Below are positions 12,601 through 21,785 of a DNA stretch of 64,000 bases, piece by piece. Within the stretch, counting starts at the first letter, position 1; the number at the start of each line of letters is the position of its first letter. Below the pieces are notes generated by a model that did not search any database, was not told the origin of the DNA, and worked only from the letters and a program-made list of their open reading frames with translations. This DNA comes from Leptasterias polaris. Taxonomy: Eukaryota > Echinodermata > Asteroidea > Forcipulatida > Asteriidae. The position numbers and the translations under genes were made by a program. Location: assembly GCA_037783415.1 (NCBI GenBank), contig JAZGTN010000089.1, positions 4,526,001 through 4,590,000 on the forward strand, given 5' to 3'.

Positions 12601-14575
12601 TCATGGAATGTTCGTTACCGCTGACAGACTTGAACACCTCACTAACGAGTCTCCTAGAGTTGAGTCCAAACAGGACCGTGATTCATCAATTGAGGAAGAT
12701 GTGAGTGCGGTATCAGAGAGGTCGGAACCCGAACAAAGAAAACAGCATTCCCCTGTGTCTTCCCTCTCCTCCAAGACTCCCTCTGAATCCATGCAACCCC
12801 TCGCTCAGGTCCTGAAATCAGAAGCCACCGATGAAGACTCTATTACTGAGGATTTCTCAGAGCCAATGACAGACGACGCAGCCCTTGCGCGACTAATCAA
12901 TTCAGCAGCAGCTGCTGTGGAGTCCTTCCATGAGGAAGACATCAAGGATATGTTTCCCACTTCAGAGACTGCTGAGACACCCAGAGGAGCCCCTGAACAA
13001 GAAGTAGCCCCGACTGCGGCAAAGGAGAGACTTGTCGACGCCATTACTGACCAACTGACTGTTGATGTACTAAAAGACTCAGTAAAGACCATCGCAGGTA
13101 TGAAACAGACTCCAGAAGACAAAGTCATTAAGGAGATTGACGGGGATAAGACTCCTGAAAGAAGTTCATCAACAGAGAAGCCCAGCACAACTCTGTTGAA
13201 AATGCTTGTTCCTGATGACACGGTCAAATCTCCAAGAGATGAAGCTTCTTTGAGAGAAGGTGTCGATGATAAAGATAAGGAGGAGCAAGAAACACGGACC
13301 ACGGTTATCAAGAGAAAGATTGATTCAACAACTGAGACTCTGCTGACTGATGCTATTACTGAACTGATCTCTCTGAGAAACAGACGCTCAGAGAAAGTAC
13401 TCAATGAGTTTAAATCAAGTGAACTGTTGCCAGAGTCACCACCGTCCTCGCCGCTTCTGAAATCCCCATCCCCTGACACCCCCTCTGCATCCCCCTATGT
13501 AAGAAACACCACCCCATATACACCAGACAGCGAGAGCCCCGTCAACCAAGAAGAGACCACGTTGGATGATGACATCTTCATCAACCGTGTCAAGGTGGAA
13601 ACAAATCCTTTTGATCTGAAGGACCAAGACCAGGTCCCTGTTGCCAGACCAGGATCTCCTGTGTTTGGGGAACCAAGCGGGATCAACCCAGAGGCTCTTA
13701 GTGAGAGGCTAGAACAGATGCAGCAACTTGGAGCCGACATTTTTGAAGGAGATTTATTCGGAGAGCAGGAATGGTTCGATGATGATTTCGGCTCGATGCC
13801 CAAGAGCAAAAGCATCATACAGGTACCAGTGCGCAATCAGGATACTCCAATCACCACTCCTATCCCTGGTACCCCTGTCCCCGGAACCCCAGTGCCTGGT
13901 ACCCAAGAGGTTAACAGGCTGGATCTCACACGGATTGCTCAGGAACCATTTTATGCAGTGCCGCATAATCGCAAAGAAGTAAAATCACTGGTGGATCAGT
14001 CGATTCGAGTCTTCCATGAGAAAGCGTTACTGAATGAGCTGACCAGTTCCATCTCACCCCCTCAGGAGATTATGGGGGACGATTCCAAGGGCTCGGACAT
14101 AGAATCAACAAGCCGCAAATCCTACAAGCGACTCGTGTTTAATCTTGTTGGAGAGGCCTACCAGGATATCACTTGTGAGCAGGAGCATGGCGAACAACCG
14201 CTCTGGATGAAACCAAAGAGACGGCCGCGAAAATACTTCTTCAATAAACCCCCACGGGAGCTTCCGGACATTGCTCAGGTGGTCGAGGACCGTGCGCTGT
14301 TTGTCACGGGGTTGACAGGCCGACCCAAGATCGACCCGGCCATGAATCGGTTCGGGAAGAAGAAGAAGGATCATGTGGATGAGATATTGACTCTTGAGTT
14401 GAGAGAAGAAGAACAGGAATGGGTTGACTACGATGACGATGAGTTAGCCGTCAAGATGCAGCTGACAGATGCGATATTTGACTCTCTACTCACGGACACG
14501 GCAATGGTGCTGAATAGAATACAAGACAGGCGGAAGGCAAGGATGTCACCAGTAGAACCGGAAATTGAGTTCTGA
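509..14575 (+). CDS. CEP350: CEP350 homologue, centrosome-associated protein (3' part, nine exons)
   Basis: Spliced CDS: 509-673, 1880-2067, 3166-4024, 4703-5118, 6522-6908, 8737-8996, 9663-9823, 10245-10596, 11427-14575. All nine join in one frame to 1978 residues ending in TGA; the start codon and N-terminal part lie left of the window. Layout in visible residues: helical Glu/Arg-rich start, Ser-rich linker, coiled coils (late exon 3, exon 4, exon 5, exon 7), acidic Ser-rich tail region, a CAP-Gly domain near residue 1266, then about 645 residues to the C-terminus. Family knowledge: vertebrate CEP350 (about 3100 residues, CAP-Gly about 600 residues from the end) sits at centrosomes and basal bodies, binds FGFR1OP/FOP and helps anchor microtubules and build cilia. 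Domain order and distance to the C-terminus match. Identity rests on recalled similarity, not a search; CAP-Gly alone would also allow CLIP or dynactin proteins, but they lack this architecture. Confidence 0.9.
674..1440. other. CEP350 intron, no feature seen
   Basis: Intron sequence before the CRE/TATA triplication; no repeat or conserved element recognised. Confidence 0.6.
1441..1707. repeat. Three tandem copies of a 93-108 bp block with CRE and TATA-like motifs
   Basis: Copies start at about 1441, 1534 and 1642 with CTTGCACAAATGACCAG. The first carries the palindrome TGACGTCA; the others GACGTCAC with CACGTG or a variant. Two have TGGTATATATGCATTA. In a CEP350 intron. Confidence 0.85.
1880..2067 (+). 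CDS. CEP350: CEP350 exon
   Basis: Exon between GATGTAG and GTAAGG. Phase 0 at start, two bases left over (AG) that join the first G of the next exon to make Arg. It encodes a Pro-rich start followed by an Ala/Thr-rich helix and ends at LPAAVHTR. Confidence 0.75.
2242..3019. mobile_element. hAT-like non-autonomous DNA transposon, 778 bp
   Basis: Left terminus CAGAGATGTCAACATTT and right terminus AAATGTTGGCATCTCTG are inverted repeats (16 of 17). Both sides are flanked by TATAAA (2236-2241 and 3020-3025). There is no coding frame. Lies in a CEP350 intron. Confidence 0.88.
3166..4024 (+). CDS. CEP350: CEP350 exon (Ser-rich linker and coiled coil)
   Basis: 859-bp exon between TTAAG and GTAAGA. 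The first part is Ser/Thr-rich with acidic motifs such as SISEDIPD. From about 3775 it becomes a highly charged coiled coil (DDSFMRLSAEMLKQQLRDEE onward), which resembles the vertebrate CEP350 segment ending in WLEH and a QQE-rich helix. Confidence 0.88.
4025..4702. other. CEP350 intron, low complexity only
   Basis: G-rich stretch at 4355-4415 and a CCCCTCCCCCCC/A-rich stretch at 4467-4500. Nothing else recognised. Confidence 0.6.
4703..5118 (+). CDS. CEP350: CEP350 exon
   Basis: Exon between TTTAAAG and GTAAGT. It continues the coiled coil (AEMRRLRAAQKAASHDRQLL) into a Ser/Asp-rich linker and a short helix with QAQVMQKLKKLQ. Ends with two bases (AA) that join G of the next exon to give Lys. 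Confidence 0.85.
5146..5465. mobile_element. MITE, AGCCCTKTTCACACT family
   Basis: Termini AGCCCTGTTCACACTGT and ATAGTGTGAAAAGGGCT are inverted. GC-rich interior with repeated GGGGT/ACCCC blocks. In a CEP350 intron. Confidence 0.75.
5466..6521. other. CEP350 intron, right part
   Basis: AT-rich unique-looking sequence after the MITE at 5146; nothing recognised. Confidence 0.55.
6522..6908 (+). CDS. CEP350: CEP350 exon
   Basis: Exon between TTGTGCAG and GTCAGT. Basic coiled coil (KYLTKREQQLTKRRRNAEEL) followed by a Ser-rich region containing two acidic motifs, SITEDI and SVAEDI. Ends in phase 2. Confidence 0.85.
7263..7628. mobile_element. TTAA-type MITE (Kolobok or piggyBac class), AGGCACTG family
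   Basis: Termini AGGCACTGAACACGTTT and AAACGTGTACAGTGCCT, flanked by TTAA on each side (7259-7262 and 7629-7632). Contains AATTGTCAAAGACCAG, shared with copies at 37388 and 45022. I recall this type as abundant in sea stars. Confidence 0.88.
7633..8736. other. CEP350 intron after the TTAA element
   Basis: AT-rich with no named repeat. The open frames at 8410-8736 run across the acceptor and are not independent genes. Confidence 0.55.
8737..8996 (+). CDS. CEP350: CEP350 exon
   Basis: Exon between CTGTAG and GTAAGT. Disordered Ser/Thr-rich peptide with SIPEDY and a THTKSI/TPTKSI repeat of about 28 residues. Ends with one base (G) shared with the next exon to make Glu. Confidence 0.82.
8997..10244. 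other. CEP350 introns around exon 9663-9823
   Basis: Two short introns, 666 and 421 bp, with no repeat recognised. Confidence 0.55.
9663..9823 (+). CDS. CEP350: CEP350 exon (coiled coil)
   Basis: Exon between TTGGACAG and GTACAG. Nearly all of it is a charged coiled coil (DVEGRVKALEVELRKRKMEA onward) with a Leu/Arg/Lys heptad pattern. Ends in phase 0. Confidence 0.85.
10245..10596 (+). CDS. CEP350: CEP350 exon
   Basis: Exon between TTTTGTAG and GTGGGT, in frame with the preceding coiled coil (SYDKLIEKTKAELK). It then becomes a basic, Ser-rich disordered segment ending with a TPPTTPR motif. Not present as a continuous open frame from an ATG; defined by splice sites and phase. Confidence 0.82.
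11041..11288. mobile_element. hAT-like MITE, 248 bp
   Basis: Termini AGGGATGTGAT and ATCACATCCCTG are inverted, and TATAATT flanks both ends (11034-11040, 11289-11295). In the last CEP350 intron. Confidence 0.82.
11427..14575 (+). CDS. CEP350: CEP350 terminal coding exon with CAP-Gly domain
   Basis: 3149-bp exon after CTCCAG, ending in TGA at 14573-14575. The first 330 residues are acidic and Ser-rich with repeated S-[IV]-x-E-[DE] motifs. A CAP-Gly domain covers about 12434-12637 (DIGDRVIV, then GPWGGVELD and GTNDG). Next come long disordered acidic stretches, a P-G-T-P repeat at about 13855-13905, and a conserved-looking C-terminal block from about 14130 (KRLVFNLVGEAYQDI) to a helical end with DAIFDSLLTDTA. 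CAP-Gly domains bind microtubules and C-terminal EEY/F tails; the family motif GKNDG is changed here to GTNDG. Confidence 0.95.
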
Positions 14576-15736
14576 TTTCACCTCCGATTCCCTGTATCCT
14601 TTAAGGTGTAGATATGTATGTAAATGAGAACCAGACTATATCCAAGGCACACTCAGTGCTTGCTCTGCACATGGAACTATAGAGTCGAAAACAATATGGA
14701 TATTTTTTGATACACTTTACTTTTTAAACTGATCACTTTTTACTCTGAAGTGAAAGCGCCCTCGTTGGTTGGAAAATCTAGACAGTCTCAACAATTCAAC
14801 AATTGAGAAATCATTTTTGAAACTTGTGCTTTCTTTTCATGAGGCAGTCATTTTTTGTTGGGGGGGGGGGGTCAAATCAAAAGCTTTCCAGCAATGTTTG
14901 CTATAATTATCACAGTGCTGTTACACTTTTATGCAACTCAGAATTGAACATGTACTTCTTGTAAATTTTCAGCAAAACTTTCACCACTTTTCCCGCAAAG
15001 TCGCAAAATGTAACGCAAGCCTGAAACAGGTCTCCATTGTGGGAATTATTGGGAACCTTTTCTATTAAGGAGCCTAGCAACTTTGAAGAAAATCAGCTCT
15101 AGTAAGTGTGTCTGTGTATGACATCAATGATTGTTAAAGTGCTCTTCTGCTGTTTTGTATAAAACAAGTATATAATTTATACCCAGTGGTGCCTGGTGTT
15201 TTAGAGTCTATGCGCAAATTCCAGCCAGTGCAGTTTTAAGTGAGGTTTTGTGTGTGGCCAATTGTTGGGAGTATTCCACATGCTTATAAAACTATTGAAC
15301 TTGATTCTTGAGGGGCAGGCAGGTTTTGTTTCTCTTCTCTCAGTCAAGTACTCCGTGTGATCCTTTCTCACTCTAACAATGTCCAACACTATGTGGAAAT
15401 TGAGCCCTATTACTATCAGTGAGCTCTTCTGCTCAACTGGCTCTTTCTACAAAAAAAGAGACTGTGGAGGCTACGTCCACAGTACACAAGCCTTTGGGTT
15501 GCCACATAGTACCAGCTGTACAAACAGAAGAAACTATCAGTGGGGGGTAACCAGTTTTTTAAGTGGCGGGTGAAGACATGGGGCTATTTATTGTATCAAA
15601 CCAGTCATTTGGTCATTTTGGGTCATTTGGTCATTTTGGGAAATGAGAGGGGGGCTACCGCCCACTGCCCCTTCTGTGGTTACGCCACTAAAACCAATGT
15701 ACCCAATGCTAGCCTTAGAAGGTACGGTACATGTAC

Positions 15737-15898
15737 TTCGGTACCAGTGTAGGAGGCTTCGGTACCAGTGTATAGGAGGCTTCGGTACCAGTGTATAGGA
15801 GGCTTCGGTACCAGTGTATAGGAGGCTTCGGTACCAGTGTATAGGAGGCTTCGGTACCAGTGTATAGGAGGCTTCGGTACCAGTGTATAGGAGGCTTC
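15737..15898. repeat. 23-bp tandem repeat, seven copies
   Basis: Unit has CTTCGGTACCAGTG followed by TATAGGAGG, so each copy carries a GGTACC site. It lies 1.16 kb after the CEP350 stop, in the likely 3' UTR. Confidence 0.95.
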
Positions 15899-16152
15899 CT
15901 TTTAAACTTGTGTACATTATTTTGATGGTGTGCCTGTCCTCATAGAACCATGGTGAGTTTTGCCGGGCAGTACTCCGTCTCTTTATCCGATTAGGACAGC
16001 TTCCAATATTGGGCATAAAGGCGTAGACATGGGGCAACTGTTGCCTCCAAAAAGCTCAGCTCCTGAAAGTGTATGTGATGTGTTTGTGTGGACACCAGTG
16101 CAAAAAATCTGCAGACTTATATTTGTATGTGCAAACTGCAAAGAGCATTGCC

Positions 16153-16158
16153 AATAAA
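16153..16158 (+). terminator. Candidate CEP350 polyadenylation signal
   Basis: AATAAA followed by a GT-rich stretch (ACATCTGTGTGTG), about 1.58 kb after the CEP350 stop. If used, the 23-bp minisatellite at 15737-15898 is in the 3' UTR. Another AATAAA near 18496 is possible. Confidence 0.45.
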
Positions 16159-16409
16159 GTACATCTGTGTGTGAATTTTAACAATTTTGTTTAGAGTGTT
16201 TACGGATTGTCGTCGGAGTTTAGGTGGGACTAGACAAATCATGTGCATTTTAAAAGTGTTTTTCAGAGTTTAGTTGGGAAGTATTTGCAACTTCCTTTTC
16301 ACGTTCGTTTTATTTCATTAAGAACTTATGACATTAGTGAACATACATGTAGATGGATGTAATACAGACTCATGTGCTTTGTTTTTATCTACTAATCAAG
16401 TAAACATTC

Positions 16410-16620
16410 GGGCCCAATTTAATAGAGCTGCTTAACGGTAAGCATTTTTGTGTGTTAACTGTTCACAATGGATTTGCATTGTTACGTCATTCATTTTCAT
16501 GCAGTAAGCACCGGAAGGTTAGCATGCCTTTTCGTGTGCTTACGGTTAGCAGCGCTATAAAATAGAAATTCGTACGTTTGCACAGAATCGGCCGTTAAGC
16601 AGCTCTATTAAATTGGGCCC
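16410..16620. mobile_element. MITE with perfect 29-bp inverted termini
   Basis: Left terminus 16410-16438 (GGGCCCAATTTAATAGAGCT...) and right terminus 16592-16620 are exact reverse complements over 29 bases. No clear target duplication is visible. Relatives are at 38572 and 61738. Confidence 0.88.
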
Positions 16621-19389
16621 TGGTTCTTGAACCAAACCTATGATTCCATTTCCATGTTACTTTCCAACTTCAAACAAGCAGCTGCTAATTTCCATCTTTC
16701 TGTTTTTAAAACTTGTAAGTCACTAGTGTACCACTAAAAACAATTTCCTCCAAAACGGTCTTGTTCCAACCTATTTGCAAAGCAGTTTTAAGGTGCTGTA
16801 AGAAATAACGTTTACAAATTTCCACAGACTTGTGAGTGAACATTAACTCAGCAATTTCGTACAAGATACTTTTATACAAGGGTGTGGGTTTTTTCTTCTA
16901 GTCCTTGAAAACAATCAAGATAAAGTGAGAGCCCAGTACATTTGAAAGGGGGTGGGAAGCAAGATGCCATTTTCTGTGCATATAATCCTCAAAGTGTTCA
17001 TATCAACCCCTTTGCACTGACGGCATACTCAGCTACTCCCCAGTTTACCTTATCAACCTAATGTCTGGCTCAGGATGTATACCAATTCATTCAACCACTC
17101 ACCACGAACACCCTGTTTTTGTTATCACCAAAAACTGAATCACTAGTTTTTTTGGTTTTTTTTATTTGTGTTTTTTATTTTTGGTCATTTTCATTGATAA
17201 GCTGATCAGTTGGTTGATTGATCAATCTCTGTTGATTTGTGGATTGTTATTATTATTGTCATCTTGTTGGGGATTGTTCCTTGTAAAATGGAATACAGAG
17301 CTTACTACTTGTCTTGCTTGTAAATATTAACAAAATCACTAAATCTATAATATGCCAAAGAGATAATTACACTCTGGGTTTATACGATGTATTGCCACAG
17401 ATGCTGCAGATAGTTTACATAGACTGCAGCAAACTGTACAAAATATAACCACATATTAACGTTTTTCTATATTTCAATCACTGAATCCAGAATCCCAGAG
17501 AATAACATCAACTAGTTTTTTCCAAGCGATATATACAACTAAGCTCTTAAAATAATATGCAGCATTAATGTTCAGGGCCAATGTATATAACAAATATCAG
17601 GATACTGTATAAGGATAGTCAAGTATAACCTAAACGGCCAGCCACCAGTATAGCTGTGGAATGTCAATGGTTATTTGCCAAAAATGTGTCTAGTTGGTGC
17701 TAAAACAGTACTCTGTGTAGTTAAGGCCGTTGTATTGTATTCAGTGCTGTCCAGTCTAAGTGTAATATAGTCAAGAGTATCAGCTGAATTTTAAGGGCCA
17801 ATTTTGTAAAAAGTTCCTGACCAATTGATGGTAAACATTTGTAAGAAGTCATATTTTTTCATAAAAGCGTGCATAAATTATTGCGTAACAAGTTTAAGCT
17901 CTAAATGATGGAGAATATTTAGAATGCTTCGATTGGGTGAAATAAAAAAATTAACATAATTAGCATAATACCTTTTTAAAAAGGAGAGTAGGAGTCCCCC
18001 CCCCCCCCCCTTTCTGTTCAAAATGGCCACCACAATGATTTTTTCCAAAATGGCCACCAGCTCATTTTGCAGCTCATTTTGCACATTTTTCCCTCTAAAT
18101 GTTAAAAGCAAAACACATGAGAACCCAAGGTTTCTTCCAAAGATTGTGCAAATACATGCGAGACTTTTAGAATTGTTTGGACTCCATTATGGCAGGATTT
18201 CCATGGATTTCGTTTTTGCGCATGTATATATTTTTAAAAAGTGACCCAAAATGATAACTCGATTAAACTGTCTTTTTGACCACCAAAAGAGGATCCTTTG
18301 ACAACGGCTGAATCTCCTAGGTGCTTTTTATGCTATGTTTACTACCATGGTAACTAAATATGTATACACCCACAGATTAAGTCATTTATCTTCCCTTTTG
18401 TATTTTAAACTTAAAGAATAACCAACATATTTCTTTATAGGCGTATTAACTGAACGACAAAAATGCATATCACGTAGAATGAAAAACTCATATTTCAATA
18501 AACCTTAGTATTAAAAAAAAGTTGGCAAAACATGTATCTACAAACACTGGCTGTGATTTATACCCAAGTTCTTCATTTTATAGCATTATAGCGTTTCATG
18601 CGCTGAGTTATGAGGTACAGTAAGCAATTTATTAATTTTATCAAAAATCTACATCTTGTATATGTTGGTATTCGTTAATTTATTCGCATGAATCTTTTGT
18701 ACTGCAATATTTTTAATTTATATTCTATTTGTAATGAGTTTAAAAAATGCAGAATTTATGTCGGACTTCAGGAGTCTTTGTAACTAATGCTTCCACTTAA
18801 GATCTCTTAATTTTGTTATAATTTTTTGTTTTTTGTTAGTTTTTGGGATGAAATTGCAGTAAATTCTAGTTACCGTACGAAGAGATGGAAATTTTCTAGA
18901 TTTTCTTCAAAAAAGAACACATTCCTGTTTAAAGAATGTAAAAAAAGGTTATGAAGTTTTGATTTAATGTTAAGGTTTATCTTTGGAATGTACATGTACT
19001 TGTAACATATTTAATTTTGTCAACCATTTGAGATAAGATCAAAGCACATATGGAGTAAATTGCATTAATTTTAAAACACTGTGTACTATTGATGACGGTA
19101 TTTGTAAGAAGTGTAAAATATGTACATGTACCAAGCGTTGTCGCACTCGGCAGAGACAAAACTTCTTGACTTTGCGAGTTTTGCAGATAATGAAATGCTT
19201 CAAGTTTATGTATAATGCGTTCATGTAAATGACTTCAAAATGCCACACGGATTTGCTGTGTGTATATACGTGTAATGATGGCAATGGTGTAACATGTCTC
19301 TAATGTGTATATGTGAATTAAATTGATATGCCAACAAATCAAACAAACAGAAAGTGACTCGGTGATTTCAGCGTCTATAACTGTCCTTT
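16621..19389. other. Gene-free AT-rich intergenic sequence
   Basis: No exon, long frame or named repeat. A C14 run at 17997-18010 is the only simple sequence of note. Confidence 0.55.
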
Positions 19390-19545
19390 CTTGAGCCCAA
19401 AATTGAAAAATCACAAGGGGTAGGTCCAGCATTTTTATCAAAATTTGGCCTAAAACTGAAAAAACCACCAGAGGTAAGTGTAGCATTTTTATCAAATTTG
19501 GGCCTAAAACTGAAGAAATCTCAAGGGATAAGTCGAGGGTCAAGC
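19390..19545 (+). repeat. About 60-bp tandem repeats (GTCCAGCATTTTTATC type)
   Basis: Three units with AAGGGGTAGGTCCAGCATTT and TTTGGCCTAAAACTGAA. The same family recurs at 21525-21600 and 34650-34925. Confidence 0.8.
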
Positions 19546-19744
19546 ATACACTGTTGTCACAATGTGTACATGATGAGGCTTCACACGGGTGAAGCCTCCT
19601 GTGCGCATGGTAGATTATACATAATCAATTTCCCCAAAATATAGCAATTATCCTGTGATGGTTTCAATCAAAATGCATCAGTTCTACCTACTGCAACCTA
19701 CAAGCGTACGGATGTTTCGATCATGTAATTTTAGCCACAATTAC

Positions 19745-19986
19745 AATGCTGTTCATTCCTGTTCATTCCTGTTGATGTTTGATGTAATTTGAACCGAATT
19801 TACAAGGGGTAAGCCTTGCTGTTCATTCATGTTAATGTTTGATGTAATTTGAGCCAAATTTACAAGGGGTAAGCCTTGCTGTTCATTCCTGTTGATGTTT
19901 CATGTCATTTAAGCCAGAATTACAAGGGGTAAGCCTTGTTGTTCATTTCTGTTGATGCTTCATAAAATTTGAGGCAGATTTGGGTA
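19745..19986 (+). repeat. 60-bp tandem repeats, left half of a split array
   Basis: Four units of CTTGCTGTTCATTCCTGTTG...AATTTGAGCC...ACAAGGGGTAAGC. Continues on the far side of the composite element at 32487. Confidence 0.88.
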
Positions 19987-20356
19987 AGCAGGGGCGGATC
20001 CGGGATTTGTTTAACCGGGGGGCACAACGGCGCACCCAGGATTCGTATTAGGGGGGCTAAAACAAATTTGGTGGGGTCCAGGGGCCGGCCTCTTGGCCTC
20101 TGGTTGGGTCCAGGGGCGAAGCCCTGCTGGTGGTCCAGGCGGAAACGCCCTCTGACGTTCTGAGCCTTTGGCGTTTTGAAGGGTGACAAATCAAGCCTCC
20201 ATGTGATTAAAAACAGAGAAATAGACACATTTTTAAGCACTTCAGATCCAGATCATTCTTCTAAAATTACTGGCAAATCGTAACATCGATTATGGGGTCC
20301 AGGGGCCCCCGGGTAAAATTTGAAGAAGAAAAGGTATAGGTATATATATATATATA

Positions 20357-20665
20357 ACTTGACCTAGGATGAAAGCTGAATGTATTTTTGGAAATTAGTG
20401 AAGAATAGGCCAAAATTTAAAAATAAATTAAGGGGTAAGTCCGGCATTGTTTATCAAATTTGAGCCATTTTTAAGTTGCGACTGTAGGCCTTAAAATGAT
20501 ACAGTAAGCTCTAACGATGCCTGTGTTTTTACTTAACTTGACCTAGGAAATAAGCTATATTATTGGAAATATTGACAATTGAAAAATAGGCAACAAATTA
20601 AAAGAAATCGTAAGGGGTAAGTCCGGCATCGTTATCAAATTTGGACCATATTTCCATGTTTTGAG
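20357..20665 (+). repeat. Outer inverted arm (left)
   Basis: Two related units, each with AACTTGACCTAGGA and AAGGGGTAAGTCCGGCAT. Its reverse complement is at 32130-32440 with high similarity. Confidence 0.85.
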
Positions 20666-20902
20666 TTTAGGCTCTAGCATTATGCGTAGATGCTAATGAT
20701 GCCTTTTTATGAAGCTTGACCCTTGGTCAGTTATACTATGTGAAATATTGATACTGATTTAAAAATTATTGTCTTAAGAACTTCAGATTTGGGGGGAGGC
20801 TGCTGTAAACAAAAACTTTGAAGCCAGTCTTTATTCTGACGGATAATGACATGACCAATCCGTTACTTCACGTTGCAGAATTGTGCAGTAATTTGTAAAG
20901 GG

Positions 20903-20985
20903 AACAGTAGCCTGTGTGGCTCAGCTAGGGCAGGTTTTCAGTCGTGCTGACCCTGGTTCGAATCCCCCTAATACCTATTATTTTT
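20903..20985 (+). mobile_element. tRNA-like SINE head
   Basis: GTGTGGCTCAGCTAGGGCAG (box A) and CCTGGTTCGAATCCCCC (box B) at tRNA spacing. No acceptor stem pairs, so it is a SINE head or tRNA pseudogene and not a functional tRNA. Confidence 0.5.
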
Positions 20986-21128
20986 CTGTTATTAAGTCAC
21001 CGTTTTCACATTGTATTATCTAAGTAGTGTTTAAAATCACCTTCAAACACCAACGGGCACCGCGGTGCACTGGATTGTTCGCATGCGTGCAGTCCAGAGC
21101 TGGTACACCCGGTTCGAGCCCTACTCCT

Positions 21129-21420
21129 ATCAATGTAAGGGACATGACTTTTACTGCTGGCCGCTGTAATGGATTGGGGTTCCGTCATGTCTCTCCCCAA
21201 AGTGGGTAGGGTGATTATTCCGGGTGGGAAAGGACAAGGAGGGACCGGGAACTAGCCAATCCCTGAAGGGAACTACATGGGTGATCACCCTGCTGGTTCG
21301 ACCAGACTTTGAGTCCCCTGAACGCTTGGTCGTCACTCTGACTAACTTTCTGCACAAATTTGTTTTAACTTCAAATTTCTTTTTAAGGTATTGACTGTTT
21401 CCTTATACAGTAATTTTTTT
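21129..21420 (+). repeat. Inner inverted arm (left), about 290 bp
   Basis: Contains GTAATGGATTGGGGTTCCGT, GGACAAGGAGGGACCGGGAA and CTGGTTCGACCAGACTTTGA. It is inverted at 30825-31088, and a shorter third copy lies at 30610-30720. Confidence 0.9.
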
Positions 21421-21785
21421 AAGTTAGTTTTGAGGCAAGTAAGAGCGACTATTTCTGGATAGTTGCCGAGTTTTGTATTGTTATATCCAGAAATATTCCA
21501 ACTTGTTTATAAAAACAAAATAGTCAAATCACAAGGGGTAAGTAAGTCCAGCATTTTGTATCATATTTTGAAAAAAATCACAAGAGGTAAGTCCGCAGTT
21601 TTATAAAATGTTTGTCAAAATTCGGAAAAGGCCCCTAGTAAGTTTGGCTGAAATTCGTCAGAAGGAAAGAACGGCAAGTTTTATCATTTGTATATAGTTC
21701 CGGCTCAAATAACCTGAAACGTCAAAAGGAACGAACAGCAAAGCTTGCCCCTTGATTTTTCACCCCACAACGCCAAAGGCTCAGA

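Larger units (their letters stand above)
14576..16409. other. CEP350 3' UTR and downstream
   Basis: Probable 3' UTR up to about 16175. Contains a G10 run at 14860, a TTTGGTCATTTTGGG duplication at 15605-15640 and the 23-bp array. No coding signal. Confidence 0.55.

Noticed and set aside
12805..13479. 224-codon minus-strand Ser-rich frame
   Set aside because: Mirror of the acidic, Glu/Ser-rich coding sequence of CEP350 on the plus strand.
15588..16037. 149-codon minus-strand frame with Tyr/Thr/Gly repeats
   Set aside because: It is a translation of the 23-bp minisatellite; no homology recognised.
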